Assembly: GCF_001653755.1 (NCBI RefSeq)
Contig: NZ_CP015125.1
Coordinates: forward strand, 1,993,501 to 2,057,500
DNA length: 64,000 nt
Direction: 5' to 3'
DNA from: Dokdonia donghaensis DSW-1
Lineage (GTDB): Bacteria > Bacteroidota > Bacteroidia > Flavobacteriales > Flavobacteriaceae
The notes under the pieces are model-generated. The model was not told the origin of the DNA, made no database searches, and was given only the letters and a program-made list of their open reading frames with translations. The position numbers and the translations under genes are program-made. Below, piece by piece: positions 26,943 to 35,840 of this stretch. The number at the start of each line of letters is the position of its first letter. Position 1 is the first letter of the stretch.

Positions 26943-27521
26943 TTATACAGGCTTGTTAAAATGCTCATTATCTTGAGTGCCATCTACGGGTTCTACTATG
27001 CGGGTGGCGACACCGTCTTGTACTAAGGTGACTCCTTTTTGCATAATAAGACTATTGGGGTAGGTGTGCAGGCCGCCATCATCTGTGCGCAAATTCATAT
27101 GGAAGCCTTTTATGTCTTCTATGATGGCAATTATGGGAAAATCTTTGTCGTGTATTTTTATACGATCTCCTATTTTATAAGGAAGTGTAAAAAATATAAT
27201 AACACCAGAAGTCATATTACTTAATACAGACCATTGTGCAAAAAAGCCTATACCTATAAGAGCAAAAACCGAAGAGGCATACACGCCTATATCTCTAGCA
27301 TTAAGACTCCAGATAAGGAAAGCAAACACCGATGCTATGAGCACTAGAATAAAGTCTACATACTTCATTACTAGATTTGCACGTTGCTTTACCTTATTTT
27401 TTCTATCTGAAAACCGATTTACAAAGTAAGAAATCACCATACGTAGGCCTATCATAACAACCGCTACGATGGCACTCTCTATAAGTTGCTCTCTGTATAA
27501 GTTTATAAATTCTACAGCCAT
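26943..27521 (-). CDS. Small-conductance mechanosensitive channel (MscS family)
   Basis: The 192-residue protein has three membrane helices, with the pore-lining one near GVYASSVFALIGIGFFAQWSVLSNMTSGVIIFFTLPYKIGDRIKI, which is the MscS TM3-beta-domain junction. It opens under membrane stretch to release solutes. It lacks the usual C-terminal alpha/beta domain, so it is a minimal form. It overlaps the corA gene by 10 bp. Confidence 0.9.
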   Translation of the reverse strand: MAVEFINLYREQLIESAIVAVVMIGLRMVISYFVNRFSDRKNKVKQRANLVMKYVDFILVLIASVFAFLIWSLNARDIGVYASSVFALIGIGFFAQWSVLSNMTSGVIIFFTLPYKIGDRIKIHDKDFPIIAIIEDIKGFHMNLRTDDGGLHTYPNSLIMQKGVTLVQDGVATRIVEPVDGTQDNEHFNKPV

Positions 27522-28624
27522 TTTTTGCGTTTAAAGTATATGATAGAACCTATAAATATAAAAACCATAGCTCCCCAGAAGTAGTAATAGCCATTTTGTA
27601 TTTGTAACTCTGGAATGTGTTCAAAATTCATCCCATAAATACCTGCTAGAAAAGTCATAGGTATAAAAATAGTTGCGATAATAGTAAGCACCTTCATCAC
27701 CTCGTTCATACGGTTTGCGATGTTTGTTGAGTTCATATCCATTAGTCCTGCTATGGTATCTCTATAAACCTCTACAGTCTCAATTACCTGTATGGTATGA
27801 TCATAAAGATCACGTACAAAGACTTGTGTTTTTTTAAGTATGAGGTGATTGTCTACTTTTTCTAGCTTATTTACAACCTCCCGTAACGGAAATATTGACC
27901 TACGTACTTGTATCACCTCTTTTTTGAGCTGTTGTATTTCTTGCGAATAGTTTTCTGAAGGGTTTGTATATATTCTTTCTTCTAGCTCTTCTATTTTATC
28001 GCTTAGGGTCTCTATAATTATAAAGTAGTGATCTATCACAGCATCCATAAGTGCGTACATCAAGTAATCTGCTCCAGTAGTGCGCACGCGACCTTTAGAC
28101 AGGCGTATACGATCTCTAATCCCGTCAAAAACGTCACCATCATACTCTTGCATAAGCAAGACATACGACTTGCCCAGAATAAGGCTTATATGCTCCGTGT
28201 TTAATTTACCATCTGTATCGTGATAGAGCATTTTAAAAACAATAAATAAATGATCTGGATATTCATCTAGTTTTGGTCGCTGGCTTGTGTTTGCCACATC
28301 TTCCATCACAAGTGGGTGTAGGTCATACTTGTGTGATATATCTGTAAGAGCTTGTGTGTCAGAAAGACCATTTACATTTACCCAGGTAACCGTTTTTTCG
28401 TCTGTGTCTTTTGTGTAGCTGGACAACTCGTGTACTGTTTCTTCTTCTACAAAGGTTGCATTGTAGTCAAAAACATCTATGAGGACATCTTTTATCTCTT
28501 TTGACCCAGTATAAACCACGTGACCTGGGGCGTGTGACATTTGTTCCTTTATCACATCCTTAGACATCACATTTGCACTGGTAAATGGATTGACTTTTTT
28601 AAGTTGTTTGCGTAGTCTTTTCAT
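27512..28624 (-). CDS. corA: Magnesium/cobalt transporter CorA
   Basis: The 370-residue protein has the CorA signature GMN inside FLAGIYGMNFEHIPEL, followed by the second membrane helix and a basic tail. The long cytoplasmic part (FKMLYHDTDGKLNTEHISLILGKSYVLLMQEYDGDVFDGIRDRI) matches the funnel domain. It lets Mg2+ (and Co2+/Ni2+) enter. It shares one base with the upstream lipoprotein gene and overlaps mscS by 10 bp, so these are probably co-translated. Confidence 0.96.
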   Translation of the reverse strand: MKRLRKQLKKVNPFTSANVMSKDVIKEQMSHAPGHVVYTGSKEIKDVLIDVFDYNATFVEEETVHELSSYTKDTDEKTVTWVNVNGLSDTQALTDISHKYDLHPLVMEDVANTSQRPKLDEYPDHLFIVFKMLYHDTDGKLNTEHISLILGKSYVLLMQEYDGDVFDGIRDRIRLSKGRVRTTGADYLMYALMDAVIDHYFIIIETLSDKIEELEERIYTNPSENYSQEIQQLKKEVIQVRRSIFPLREVVNKLEKVDNHLILKKTQVFVRDLYDHTIQVIETVEVYRDTIAGLMDMNSTNIANRMNEVMKVLTIIATIFIPMTFLAGIYGMNFEHIPELQIQNGYYYFWGAMVFIFIGSIIYFKRKKWL

Positions 28625-29574
28625 TAGTCTAGTTGTAATTCTGTACGCAAAGCTTCATTTGCAATACTTTTTTTACCCCAGTAGGCACTTTTTATGGTTT
28701 TCATCTTAGTGGCTGTCGTAGTCATAAGAGCACCGTCACGCCCTTGAGGGAATGTCTCTGTCCAGCCTTCTATAGTATGTGGGAACTCAGGCGTAAATTG
28801 TATATTAACTGTGCGTTTTAATTCTGGATATTCTATTGTGTAAGAACCCTCGTTTAGACTTCCTGTTGCTTGATATGCTGCAAGATCAATATGTGAGTTA
28901 CGTATAAATTCAAGATTAGGTATAGCTTTAAATGATCCGGTAGGGAGCGAGGTTGGGTCAAGGCGTATCTGGGTCCATAATTCGTTTTCTAGTATATCTT
29001 TTGGGAGATTCATTTCTTGGTCTGCCTCAGATTGAAAGTAGGAGTGAGAGGTCACTTCAAAGTTTTCTCTGTTATTAAGTTGTGCATATACGTGACCGCA
29101 CCATTCTTGTGTGCTCTGTGATACTTTTATAGCGTGTTTTTTTTCGGTAACGGGATAAAATGTGCTGGTCATTATGGAATAAGGGTAGATGCCTGTTACA
29201 AACTTTTTGGTAGCATTGAGCTTTAGTACAGGAATATTGCTATCGTTTTGGGCATCTGCTTTTACTTGTTTTTTAGGCAAGAAGTCTTCGGTTACATAAA
29301 TTAATGCAGCAGTGCCTGCACGCAACTCTCCATATCGAGCTTGATCCAGCTTATATGAAGAAATTTCGGCAACTCCGGCGTACCAATAATCTTTCCACTC
29401 TTGAGATAAATTACGTTTTTCTGCGGTGGTGGTTTTAGCTGAGTCCGCTTTCGCGAAAGCGATATCATCCCCAGTCTCTGTTTTACAACTTACAAGCATC
29501 GCGAGTATAGCAATAGCCACTACACTAAAGAAAATTGCACGCTCTAGGGCAAACATTTTTTTTAAGAATCCCAT
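28624..29574 (-). CDS. Conserved lipoprotein next to maf
   Basis: The 316-residue protein has an inner-face-positive hydrophobic start and a lipobox (AILAMLVSCKTE). The rest includes LSQEWKDYWYAGVAEISSYKLDQARYGELRAGTAALIYVTEDFLPKKQVKAD and TQEWCGHVYAQLNNRENF, a pattern I associate with a Bacteroidetes lipoprotein found beside maf. It has sometimes been mislabelled as septum formation inhibitor. It ends exactly at the first base of corA. Palindrome copy 12 sits just after the lipobox. Function unknown. Confidence 0.75.
   Translation of the reverse strand: MGFLKKMFALERAIFFSVVAIAILAMLVSCKTETGDDIAFAKADSAKTTTAEKRNLSQEWKDYWYAGVAEISSYKLDQARYGELRAGTAALIYVTEDFLPKKQVKADAQNDSNIPVLKLNATKKFVTGIYPYSIMTSTFYPVTEKKHAIKVSQSTQEWCGHVYAQLNNRENFEVTSHSYFQSEADQEMNLPKDILENELWTQIRLDPTSLPTGSFKAIPNLEFIRNSHIDLAAYQATGSLNEGSYTIEYPELKRTVNIQFTPEFPHTIEGWTETFPQGRDGALMTTTATKMKTIKSAYWGKKSIANEALRTELQLD
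29446..29461. repeat. Iterated palindrome copy 12 (in lipoprotein gene)
   Basis: Perfect 16-bp CGCTTTCGCGAAAGCG, read IAFAKADS in the flexible linker after the lipid anchor. Confidence 0.95.
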
Positions 29575-29607
29575 AACTTATTTTTAATTAAAAGTACAGA
29601 AAAGTAA

Positions 29608-30192
29608 CTACTCTGCTAGCTGCATTAACGTTTCGTAAACTTTATGTAGGGGCATACCCATCACATTAAAGTACGAGCCCTTAAGGCGAGTCACCGCGAT
29701 ATAACCAAACCATTCTTGTATACCATAACCACCAGCTTTATCATAAGACTGGTAATTATCTATGTAGTAATTAATCTCTTCTTCTGTAAGCTCTTTAAAG
29801 GTAACAGTAGTTGTGTCATTTATCACTGTTTGACTCTCTTTTGTGGTAAACGCTACAGAGGTAATCACCTCGTGACTATTACCAGAAAGGGCAGCAATCA
29901 TCGCATAGGCCTCATCACGATCTTCTGGTTTGTTAAGTGCTACCCCATTAAACCATACTATGGTGTCACTGGTTACAAGTATATCTGTAGCTTGTAAGTC
30001 TGTAAAGGCTGCGGCCTTAAGTTTTGCTAGATAGTCTGTAATTTCTGCACCCTGTAAGTGATCTGGAAAAGTCTCGTCTACTGGTTTGAGTTGTATGGTA
30101 AAATCTAGGTCTAGTTCTTTAAAAAACTGCTGGCGTCTAGGAGAGCCAGATGCAAGTATTAGGTTGTGGTTTTTTAATTTTTCTTTAAGCAT
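29608..30192 (-). CDS. maf: Maf-family nucleoside-triphosphate pyrophosphatase
   Basis: This 194-residue protein has the family start LILASGSPRRQQFFKEL, the DETFP motif, SDTIVW and GGYGIQEWFGYIAVTRLKGSYFNVMGMPL near the C-terminus. Maf proteins hydrolyse modified or non-canonical dNTP/NTPs such as dTTP, UTP, m5UTP; they also slow septum formation when overproduced. It overlaps the UbiA gene by 8 bp. Confidence 0.95.
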   Translation of the reverse strand: MLKEKLKNHNLILASGSPRRQQFFKELDLDFTIQLKPVDETFPDHLQGAEITDYLAKLKAAAFTDLQATDILVTSDTIVWFNGVALNKPEDRDEAYAMIAALSGNSHEVITSVAFTTKESQTVINDTTTVTFKELTEEEINYYIDNYQSYDKAGGYGIQEWFGYIAVTRLKGSYFNVMGMPLHKVYETLMQLAE

Positions 30193-31102
30193 AGTAAATA
30201 GCGTGTATAAGTAATGGGATAATACATATACCTACAAACATAATTACTTTAAGAATGAGTGATACGTGTGAGAGTTCACTTTTTTTAGTTGCCTCCCATA
30301 ATTTTGAACAGCAATACCCAAGCGGACCAATGATAGCAAAGAAAACTGTCGCAACAGCTATTTTATAATCATATAGAAAAGTGAATGTGTACCAACTTAT
30401 AAATGTGATTATTATAAGTGTGAGTACCACAGAAAATCGCGCTGTGCGCTGCGCACCTAGGACTATAGGTAGCGTTTTATAACCCGCCACGTGATCACCT
30501 TGTATATCTTCTATATCTTTTACAAGCTCTCTTATAAGTGTGATAGCAAAGGCAAATATCCCTACAGAAATAAATACCATAAAAGCACCTAGTTGCTCCT
30601 CATTGTTACTTGTATTTGTAGCAGGTACAAGCTCAAAAAGGGGTACCAAAATAACTGAGAGCCCCACTAAGATGCTTACGAGCAAGTTACCTATCAAAGC
30701 ATACTTTTTTATAAACCTAGCATAAAGGTATAAGGACCCTGCACTAAGTAAAAAGTAAATAAAATAGATAGGGTGTGCCATTAAGTTTGTGAGTATAAAA
30801 CCTAAACCTAATCCCGTAAATGTAAGAGTAAAGTAGATGAGCTTTGCTTGTTTTTCATCTACAGAAATACCTACTATACGTTTTTTTGCTTTATTAATTT
30901 TATCTGCCACCACATCATAGATGTCATTTATGACGTAACCTCCAGCAGCAATGAGTACAGTGGCTAGTATGAGAAATAATAGCCCTAACGTGCTTAGTGT
31001 GATATCAATATCTTCTATTTGAGCAATGGCATAGCGTATGACACATTGCATAACAATGATCATAATAAGATTTTTGAATCTTATAAGGTTTAGATACTTC
31101 AA
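30185..31102 (-). CDS. UbiA-type prenyltransferase, geranylgeranylglycerol-phosphate-like
   Basis: The 305-residue integral membrane protein has the two Asp-rich UbiA motifs, NDIYDVVADKINKAKKRI and DIEDIQGDHVAGYKTLP, and 8-9 hydrophobic helices. In Bacteroidetes this branch is commonly described as geranylgeranylglycerol-phosphate geranylgeranyltransferase-like, which would attach a second prenyl group to an archaeal-type lipid head. The actual substrate cannot be read from sequence; quinone synthesis is the alternative. It is part of the overlapping run kdsC - ubiA - maf. Confidence 0.85.
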   Translation of the reverse strand: MKYLNLIRFKNLIMIIVMQCVIRYAIAQIEDIDITLSTLGLLFLILATVLIAAGGYVINDIYDVVADKINKAKKRIVGISVDEKQAKLIYFTLTFTGLGLGFILTNLMAHPIYFIYFLLSAGSLYLYARFIKKYALIGNLLVSILVGLSVILVPLFELVPATNTSNNEEQLGAFMVFISVGIFAFAITLIRELVKDIEDIQGDHVAGYKTLPIVLGAQRTARFSVVLTLIIITFISWYTFTFLYDYKIAVATVFFAIIGPLGYCCSKLWEATKKSELSHVSLILKVIMFVGICIIPLLIHAIYYA

Positions 31103-31145
31103 CTAAGGGGTTAGGTTGTTTTAATTAAAAATACATAATATCTCG

Positions 31146-31673
31146 TTAATGAGCTGCTGCATCTATATTTTTCATCCAGTTGCCTTGCACTTTAAGTACT
31201 TGTTCTATCACATCTCTCACACAGCCCTTACCGCCGTTTTTATGTGAGATGTATTTTGAGATATCTTTTATCTCTTTTACCGCATCTTGCGGGCAGCAGG
31301 GGAGACCTGCAAATTGCATAACGGGATAGTCTGGTATATCATCACCCATATATAAAATATTTTCTGGTGCTATCTGCTTGTCTTTGAGGTACACCTCTAG
31401 GTGTTCCATCTTGTTATGAGCTCCCAGAGCAACGTCACTTATACCTAGTTTTTGTAGCCTTGAGCGCACACCCTCATCAGTACCACCACTTATGATGCAT
31501 ATATTGTATCCAGCATCTAGAGCCGCTTTTATTGCATATCCATCTTTTACATTCATTGTACGATGCATTTGTCCCTCTGTGGTAATATGTAGTTTACCAT
31601 CTGTGAGAACACCATCTACATCAAAAATAAAGGTGGTTATGTCGTGTAAATATTCTTTATAGCTTTTTTCCAT
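31146..31673 (-). CDS. kdsC: KdsC-like HAD phosphatase
   Basis: The 175-residue protein has the HAD nucleophile motif FDVDGVLTDGKLHI, then DGYAIKAALDAGYNICIISGG, GAHNKMEHLE and YMGDDIPDYPVMQFAGLPCCP. That is the pattern of 3-deoxy-D-manno-octulosonate 8-phosphate phosphatase, which makes Kdo for lipopolysaccharide. It overlaps the DUF2520 gene by 17 bp. The short length with no cap domain fits KdsC. Confidence 0.93.
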   Translation of the reverse strand: MEKSYKEYLHDITTFIFDVDGVLTDGKLHITTEGQMHRTMNVKDGYAIKAALDAGYNICIISGGTDEGVRSRLQKLGISDVALGAHNKMEHLEVYLKDKQIAPENILYMGDDIPDYPVMQFAGLPCCPQDAVKEIKDISKYISHKNGGKGCVRDVIEQVLKVQGNWMKNIDAAAH

Positions 31674-32424
31674 AGGTAGTGTATATTGCTTTTGTAAGGG
31701 TGTTATAAATATCCTTGTGGTCTGGGTTTTTTAGTAAATCTAGTTGCTTGTTTATCACCTCCTTGTCACCTCTTTTTGCAGGGCCTGTTTGACTATTTGT
31801 AGGGCCATTTTCTAAAGCCTTTTGTGCAGTTTTTAAAATAAGTGGGTGCAAGGTTTTTACATCTACTTCATATTGCTCGCAGATGTCTTGAGCAACGGTA
31901 TAGCAGTGGTTTGTAAAATTATTTGCAAACACGGCAGCGAGATGGAGCTGTCTTCTTTGTACACTGTTTATTACTTGTACTGTATCAGAAATTATACTGG
32001 CTAGCTCGCGTAGCGTTTTTTCGTCTTCGTCATTTTCTGCCTCTACTAGAATTGGTATTTCGGCAAAGTGCAAAGAGACATCGTCTTTAGAAAAACTTTG
32101 TAGTGGATAGAAAACTCCTTTTTTATGCTTTCGCGAAAGCGTACTCATAGCCGTATATCCAGAGGTGTGTACCACAAGTGTGTTGTCAAAAGGTATTTGC
32201 TCAGAAACCTGTGCAATCATATCGTCACTTACTGCGATAATTGTAACATCTGCAGCTGTCAGGTTATTTATAGTTACGGTATGGCGCGCCATATGCTTAA
32301 AGGGATCAAGGCTGGCTTGTGATCTCCCTGCCACTTGCATTACAACGGCGTTGTTTTGTGCACCTAGTGCCTTTGCAAGATGCCAGGCCACGTTGCCTGT
32401 ACCCACAATGTTTACTTCAATCAT
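31657..32424 (-). CDS. Rossmann/DUF2520 protein
   Basis: This 255-residue protein has an N-terminal NADP-type Rossmann fold (VNIVGTGNVAWHLAKALGAQ) and a C-terminal DUF2520 helical domain (QVINSVQRRQLHLAAVFANNFTNHCYTVAQDICEQY). It looks like a distant pyrroline-5-carboxylate/ketopantoate-reductase relative. Its substrate is unknown. One palindrome copy (32127-32140) is read in another frame, as TLSRKH. It opens the operon running to mscS. Confidence 0.88.
   Translation of the reverse strand: MIEVNIVGTGNVAWHLAKALGAQNNAVVMQVAGRSQASLDPFKHMARHTVTINNLTAADVTIIAVSDDMIAQVSEQIPFDNTLVVHTSGYTAMSTLSRKHKKGVFYPLQSFSKDDVSLHFAEIPILVEAENDEDEKTLRELASIISDTVQVINSVQRRQLHLAAVFANNFTNHCYTVAQDICEQYEVDVKTLHPLILKTAQKALENGPTNSQTGPAKRGDKEVINKQLDLLKNPDHKDIYNTLTKAIYTTYGKKL
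32127..32140. repeat. Iterated palindrome copy 13 (in DUF2520 gene)
   Basis: Perfect 14-bp copy; the only genic one read in the Leu-Ser-Arg-Lys frame. Confidence 0.95.
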
Positions 32425-32508
32425 ACTAGCAAAAATAGGCTTTTTTAAAACTGTTGAGCTTTCATATTTTATGAATCAATGTGCTAAGGTTTTTAGCCCC
32501 TCGTGGGT

Positions 32509-32516
32509 TATCTTTG
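32509..32516 (+). promoter_or_regulatory. Bacteroidetes -7 box upstream of ccsA/resB
   Basis: TATCTTTG fits TAnnTTTG and lies 24 bp before the ATG at 32541. No clear TTG at usual spacing. Confidence 0.5.
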
Positions 32517-32540
32517 CAGTCGTAAAAATTGGCCTGAATT

Positions 32541-35500
32541 ATGCAAAAGAAAATTGCTTCTATTTTATTCTCCACACGCTTAATGGGGATTCTCTTTATA
32601 GCCTACTTTGTTGCAATGGCAGTAGGAACGTTTTTAGACCAAGGTCAAGAAACGTCACCTACACCATACTCAAGATACTGGATTTATGATGCGTGGTGGT
32701 TTACTCTTATACACATCTTATTTGTTGTGAACTTTATAGGGAATATATTCAGGTACAAACTACTGCGAAAAGAGAAGATAACTACGCTTATTTTTCACCT
32801 TTCTTTTGTGCTTATCTTAATAGGAGCGGGTATTACAAGATACATAAGTTATGAAGGGGTGATGCCTATAGAAGAGGGTGCCTCAGAAAATTCTTTTTTA
32901 AGCGAGAAAACGTATCTAGAAGTTTTTATAGATGGTGAACAAAATGGGCAGCCTATGCGTCGCGCTGTAGAAAAAGAACTCTCACTCTCACCAAGGCTAA
33001 ACAATGACTTTACGTGGACAGAAGATTTTGTACACGATACAAATAACAGAAGTGATAAGACCACATTTAGGTTTGATTTTAACAAGTTTATAGATGGAGC
33101 ACAAGATGGTTTTGTAGAAGATGAAAATGGACTATGGCATCTTAAAATAGTTGAAACCGGTACAGATAACCAGCGTCACGAGCACTTTCTTGTAGAAGGT
33201 GAGTTAGTAAACATACACAATGTACTCTATGCTTTTAATAAACCTACAGATGGTGCAATAAACATAGGTTTTGATGGAGAAAACTACACTTTTAAGTCTC
33301 CGTTTGCAGGTTCTGTAACTGTAATGGCAACACAAGATGAGAGCGAAGTGCCAGAAGATGTAGAGCAGCCGCTTAAACTACGAGCACTATACAACCTAGG
33401 AGGTAAGTTACTTGTGATACCAGACCAGGCTATACGCGGTCGTACTGGTATTGTGGCAAAGGAGGTAAAAGAAAAAAATCAAGAAGATGCACTCTTTGTA
33501 GATGTAACCGTAAACGGAGAGACTAAGACTGTAGGGTTACTAGGCGGTCGAGGTTATAGCAATGATAAAAAGCAAATAGAAGTAGGTGGGCACAAAATTT
33601 ATTTAGCATACGGTAGTAAGGCTATGCCGCTGCCATTTTCTATAAAGCTTAATGAATTTATAGCGAGGAGGTATCCTGGTACACAAAACGTATACTCTTC
33701 TTTTGAGAGTAAAATTACTGTAGAAGATACAGAAGAAAGTTTTGATTACGACATCTATATGAATCACGTACTAGACCACAAGGGTTTCAGATTTTTTCAG
33801 GCAAGTTTCTTTCCAGATGAGTCGGGTACCATACTTTCTGTAAGTCACGATTTCTGGGGTACCTGGGTGACATATATAGGTTACTTTTTATTGTATATAG
33901 GTATGATGATGATATTATTTGATAAGGGGTCACGTTTTGGTGAGCTCAAAAGACGTCTTGATAAAGTAAAACTTAAGAAGTCTAAGCTTATGATGATTGT
34001 GTTTTTGATCGCTTTCGCGAAAGCGGGATACGCACAAGAAGATATATCTAATCAAACTACCGAAGTAAGTAACGGAAACGTAGTCGTACAAGATTCCGTT
34101 GCTGTAACTGGCGAAAACATAGGTGATATACTTGGTCTAGAAAGTCATACAGGACCACAGCACGAGCAGCGTATGCCATCTCAAGAAGAGATTAAAAAAC
34201 TCATCGTTGAGAATGCTATACCCTTAGAACACGCAGAAAAATTTGGACGTCTTATCATACAAGAAGATGGGCGTATGATGCCTATTAATACATACTCAAG
34301 TATGCTACTACGTAAGTTAAGTAGAAGCGATACCTATGAAGGGCTTACGGCAGACCAGGTAATGCTCTCTATGATGGAAAACCCACAGATATGGAGCTTT
34401 GCAGAGATTATTTACTTACCTAAGGGTAACGATAGTTTACGTAATGTGATAGGAGTGCCGTCAGACAGGAAGTACTTTAAACAAATGGATTTCTTTACTT
34501 CAGATTTCAAGTATAAGCTTTCTCCATTTTTGCCAGATGCCTATGCAGAGGCAAACCCTACAAAAATTTCTAAAGAATTTATAGACGTCTCTGAGCGTAT
34601 GAATCTTCTTGATAGAACGCTTGTAAAAGAGGTATTAAGAATTTTTCCAAAACCTGATGATTCAAATAATACTTGGATATCACCTATTCAAGTTAAAGAT
34701 GTACCCTATAAGGCGACAGACTCTGTAATAGCAAATCAAATTTTTCCAGCATATTTATTGAGCCTCAAAAAAGGAAGGCTAAGTGGTGACTACTCAGATG
34801 CAGATAAAGTATTGCAGGGTATAGAAAAATTTCAACGTAGTCATAGTAACGATATTATGCCTTCTGTAGAGAAGCGTGATGCAGAGATTTTTTATAATAA
34901 ATATGATGTTTTTACAAAACTGTACTGGATGTATATGCTGGCTGCAGTTTTTATGATGGTATTTGTAATAGCAGCTATATTTAAGCCTAATAAGTTCGTT
35001 AGTATAATGACTAAGCTTGGAGCTGCAGCTATTGTTGTGCTCTTTATCGTTCATACTATAGGTTTAATATGGAGATGGTATATTGCGGGGCACGCACCGT
35101 GGAGTAATGCGTATGAGTCTGTACTTTATGTGGGATGGGCAACAGTTTTCTTTGGTCTTGCCTTCGGGAGAAAGAGTCAACTTACTATAGCTAGTACAGC
35201 ATTTGTAGGTGCTTTTATACTTTGGGCAGCCTCAATGAACTGGATGAATCCAGAGATTGAAAATTTACAAGCTGTATTAGATAGTTACTGGTTAATGATT
35301 CATACTGCTGTAATTGTAGCAAGTTATGGTCCTTTTACACTTGGAGCTATTCTGGGTATTGTATCATTACTCCTTATGATATTTACTACAGATAAAAACC
35401 GAGAAAAAATGGATCTCAATATTAAGGAGATTACTATTATTAATGAGCTTGCTCTTACTGTAGGGATGGTGTTACTAGCGATAGGTACTTTTTTAGGAGG

Positions 35501-35840
35501 GCAATGGGCAAATGAAAGCTGGGGGCGTTACTGGGGATGGGACCCAAAAGAGACTTGGGCGCTTATCTCACTTATCGTATATGCATTTGTGATACATATG
35601 CGTTTAATTCCAGGTTTACGCAGTAAATGGCTGTTTAACTTTGTATCTATCATCTCATTAGGAAGTATACTCTTTACTTACTTTGGGGTAAACTATTACC
35701 TCTCAGGATTACACTCATACCAAAGCGGTGGAGAGATAGCAGATCAAAAAATTCTAATCACAGCAGCAGTTCTTACGGTCTTTGGCGCTATATCTTACAT
35801 ACAGTATAGAAAACACTATGTCAAAAAGAAATCTGCTTAA
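32541..35840 (+). CDS. ccsA: Fused cytochrome c biogenesis protein ResB-CcsA
   Basis: This 1,099-residue membrane protein joins two system II factors. The N-terminal part (STRLMGILFIAYFVAMAVGTFLDQ...HLSFVLILIGAGITRYISYEG) is ResB-like with a large periplasmic domain. The C-terminal part has CcsA features, including the WWD domain WGRYWGWDPKETWALISL and flanking histidine-bearing helices (LIVHTIGLIWRW, DSYWLMIHTAVIVASYGP). Together they carry heme outward and attach it to apocytochrome c. The fused form is usual in Bacteroidetes and epsilonproteobacteria. Palindrome copy 14 encodes AFAKA right after a membrane helix. Its stop overlaps that of the convergent luxR-type gene. Confidence 0.95.
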   Translation: MQKKIASILFSTRLMGILFIAYFVAMAVGTFLDQGQETSPTPYSRYWIYDAWWFTLIHILFVVNFIGNIFRYKLLRKEKITTLIFHLSFVLILIGAGITRYISYEGVMPIEEGASENSFLSEKTYLEVFIDGEQNGQPMRRAVEKELSLSPRLNNDFTWTEDFVHDTNNRSDKTTFRFDFNKFIDGAQDGFVEDENGLWHLKIVETGTDNQRHEHFLVEGELVNIHNVLYAFNKPTDGAINIGFDGENYTFKSPFAGSVTVMATQDESEVPEDVEQPLKLRALYNLGGKLLVIPDQAIRGRTGIVAKEVKEKNQEDALFVDVTVNGETKTVGLLGGRGYSNDKKQIEVGGHKIYLAYGSKAMPLPFSIKLNEFIARRYPGTQNVYSSFESKITVEDTEESFDYDIYMNHVLDHKGFRFFQASFFPDESGTILSVSHDFWGTWVTYIGYFLLYIGMMMILFDKGSRFGELKRRLDKVKLKKSKLMMIVFLIAFAKAGYAQEDISNQTTEVSNGNVVVQDSVAVTGENIGDILGLESHTGPQHEQRMPSQEEIKKLIVENAIPLEHAEKFGRLIIQEDGRMMPINTYSSMLLRKLSRSDTYEGLTADQVMLSMMENPQIWSFAEIIYLPKGNDSLRNVIGVPSDRKYFKQMDFFTSDFKYKLSPFLPDAYAEANPTKISKEFIDVSERMNLLDRTLVKEVLRIFPKPDDSNNTWISPIQVKDVPYKATDSVIANQIFPAYLLSLKKGRLSGDYSDADKVLQGIEKFQRSHSNDIMPSVEKRDAEIFYNKYDVFTKLYWMYMLAAVFMMVFVIAAIFKPNKFVSIMTKLGAAAIVVLFIVHTIGLIWRWYIAGHAPWSNAYESVLYVGWATVFFGLAFGRKSQLTIASTAFVGAFILWAASMNWMNPEIENLQAVLDSYWLMIHTAVIVASYGPFTLGAILGIVSLLLMIFTTDKNREKMDLNIKEITIINELALTVGMVLLAIGTFLGGQWANESWGRYWGWDPKETWALISLIVYAFVIHMRLIPGLRSKWLFNFVSIISLGSILFTYFGVNYYLSGLHSYQSGGEIADQKILITAAVLTVFGAISYIQYRKHYVKKKSA
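34010..34025. repeat. Iterated palindrome copy 14 (in ccsA)
   Basis: Perfect 16-bp CGCTTTCGCGAAAGCG at the joint between the ResB and CcsA halves; AFAKA frame. Confidence 0.95.

Noticed and set aside
28624..29574. Septum formation inhibitor for the lipoprotein gene
   Set aside because: It has a lipobox and no Maf motifs; the true Maf protein is encoded next to it at 29608-30192.
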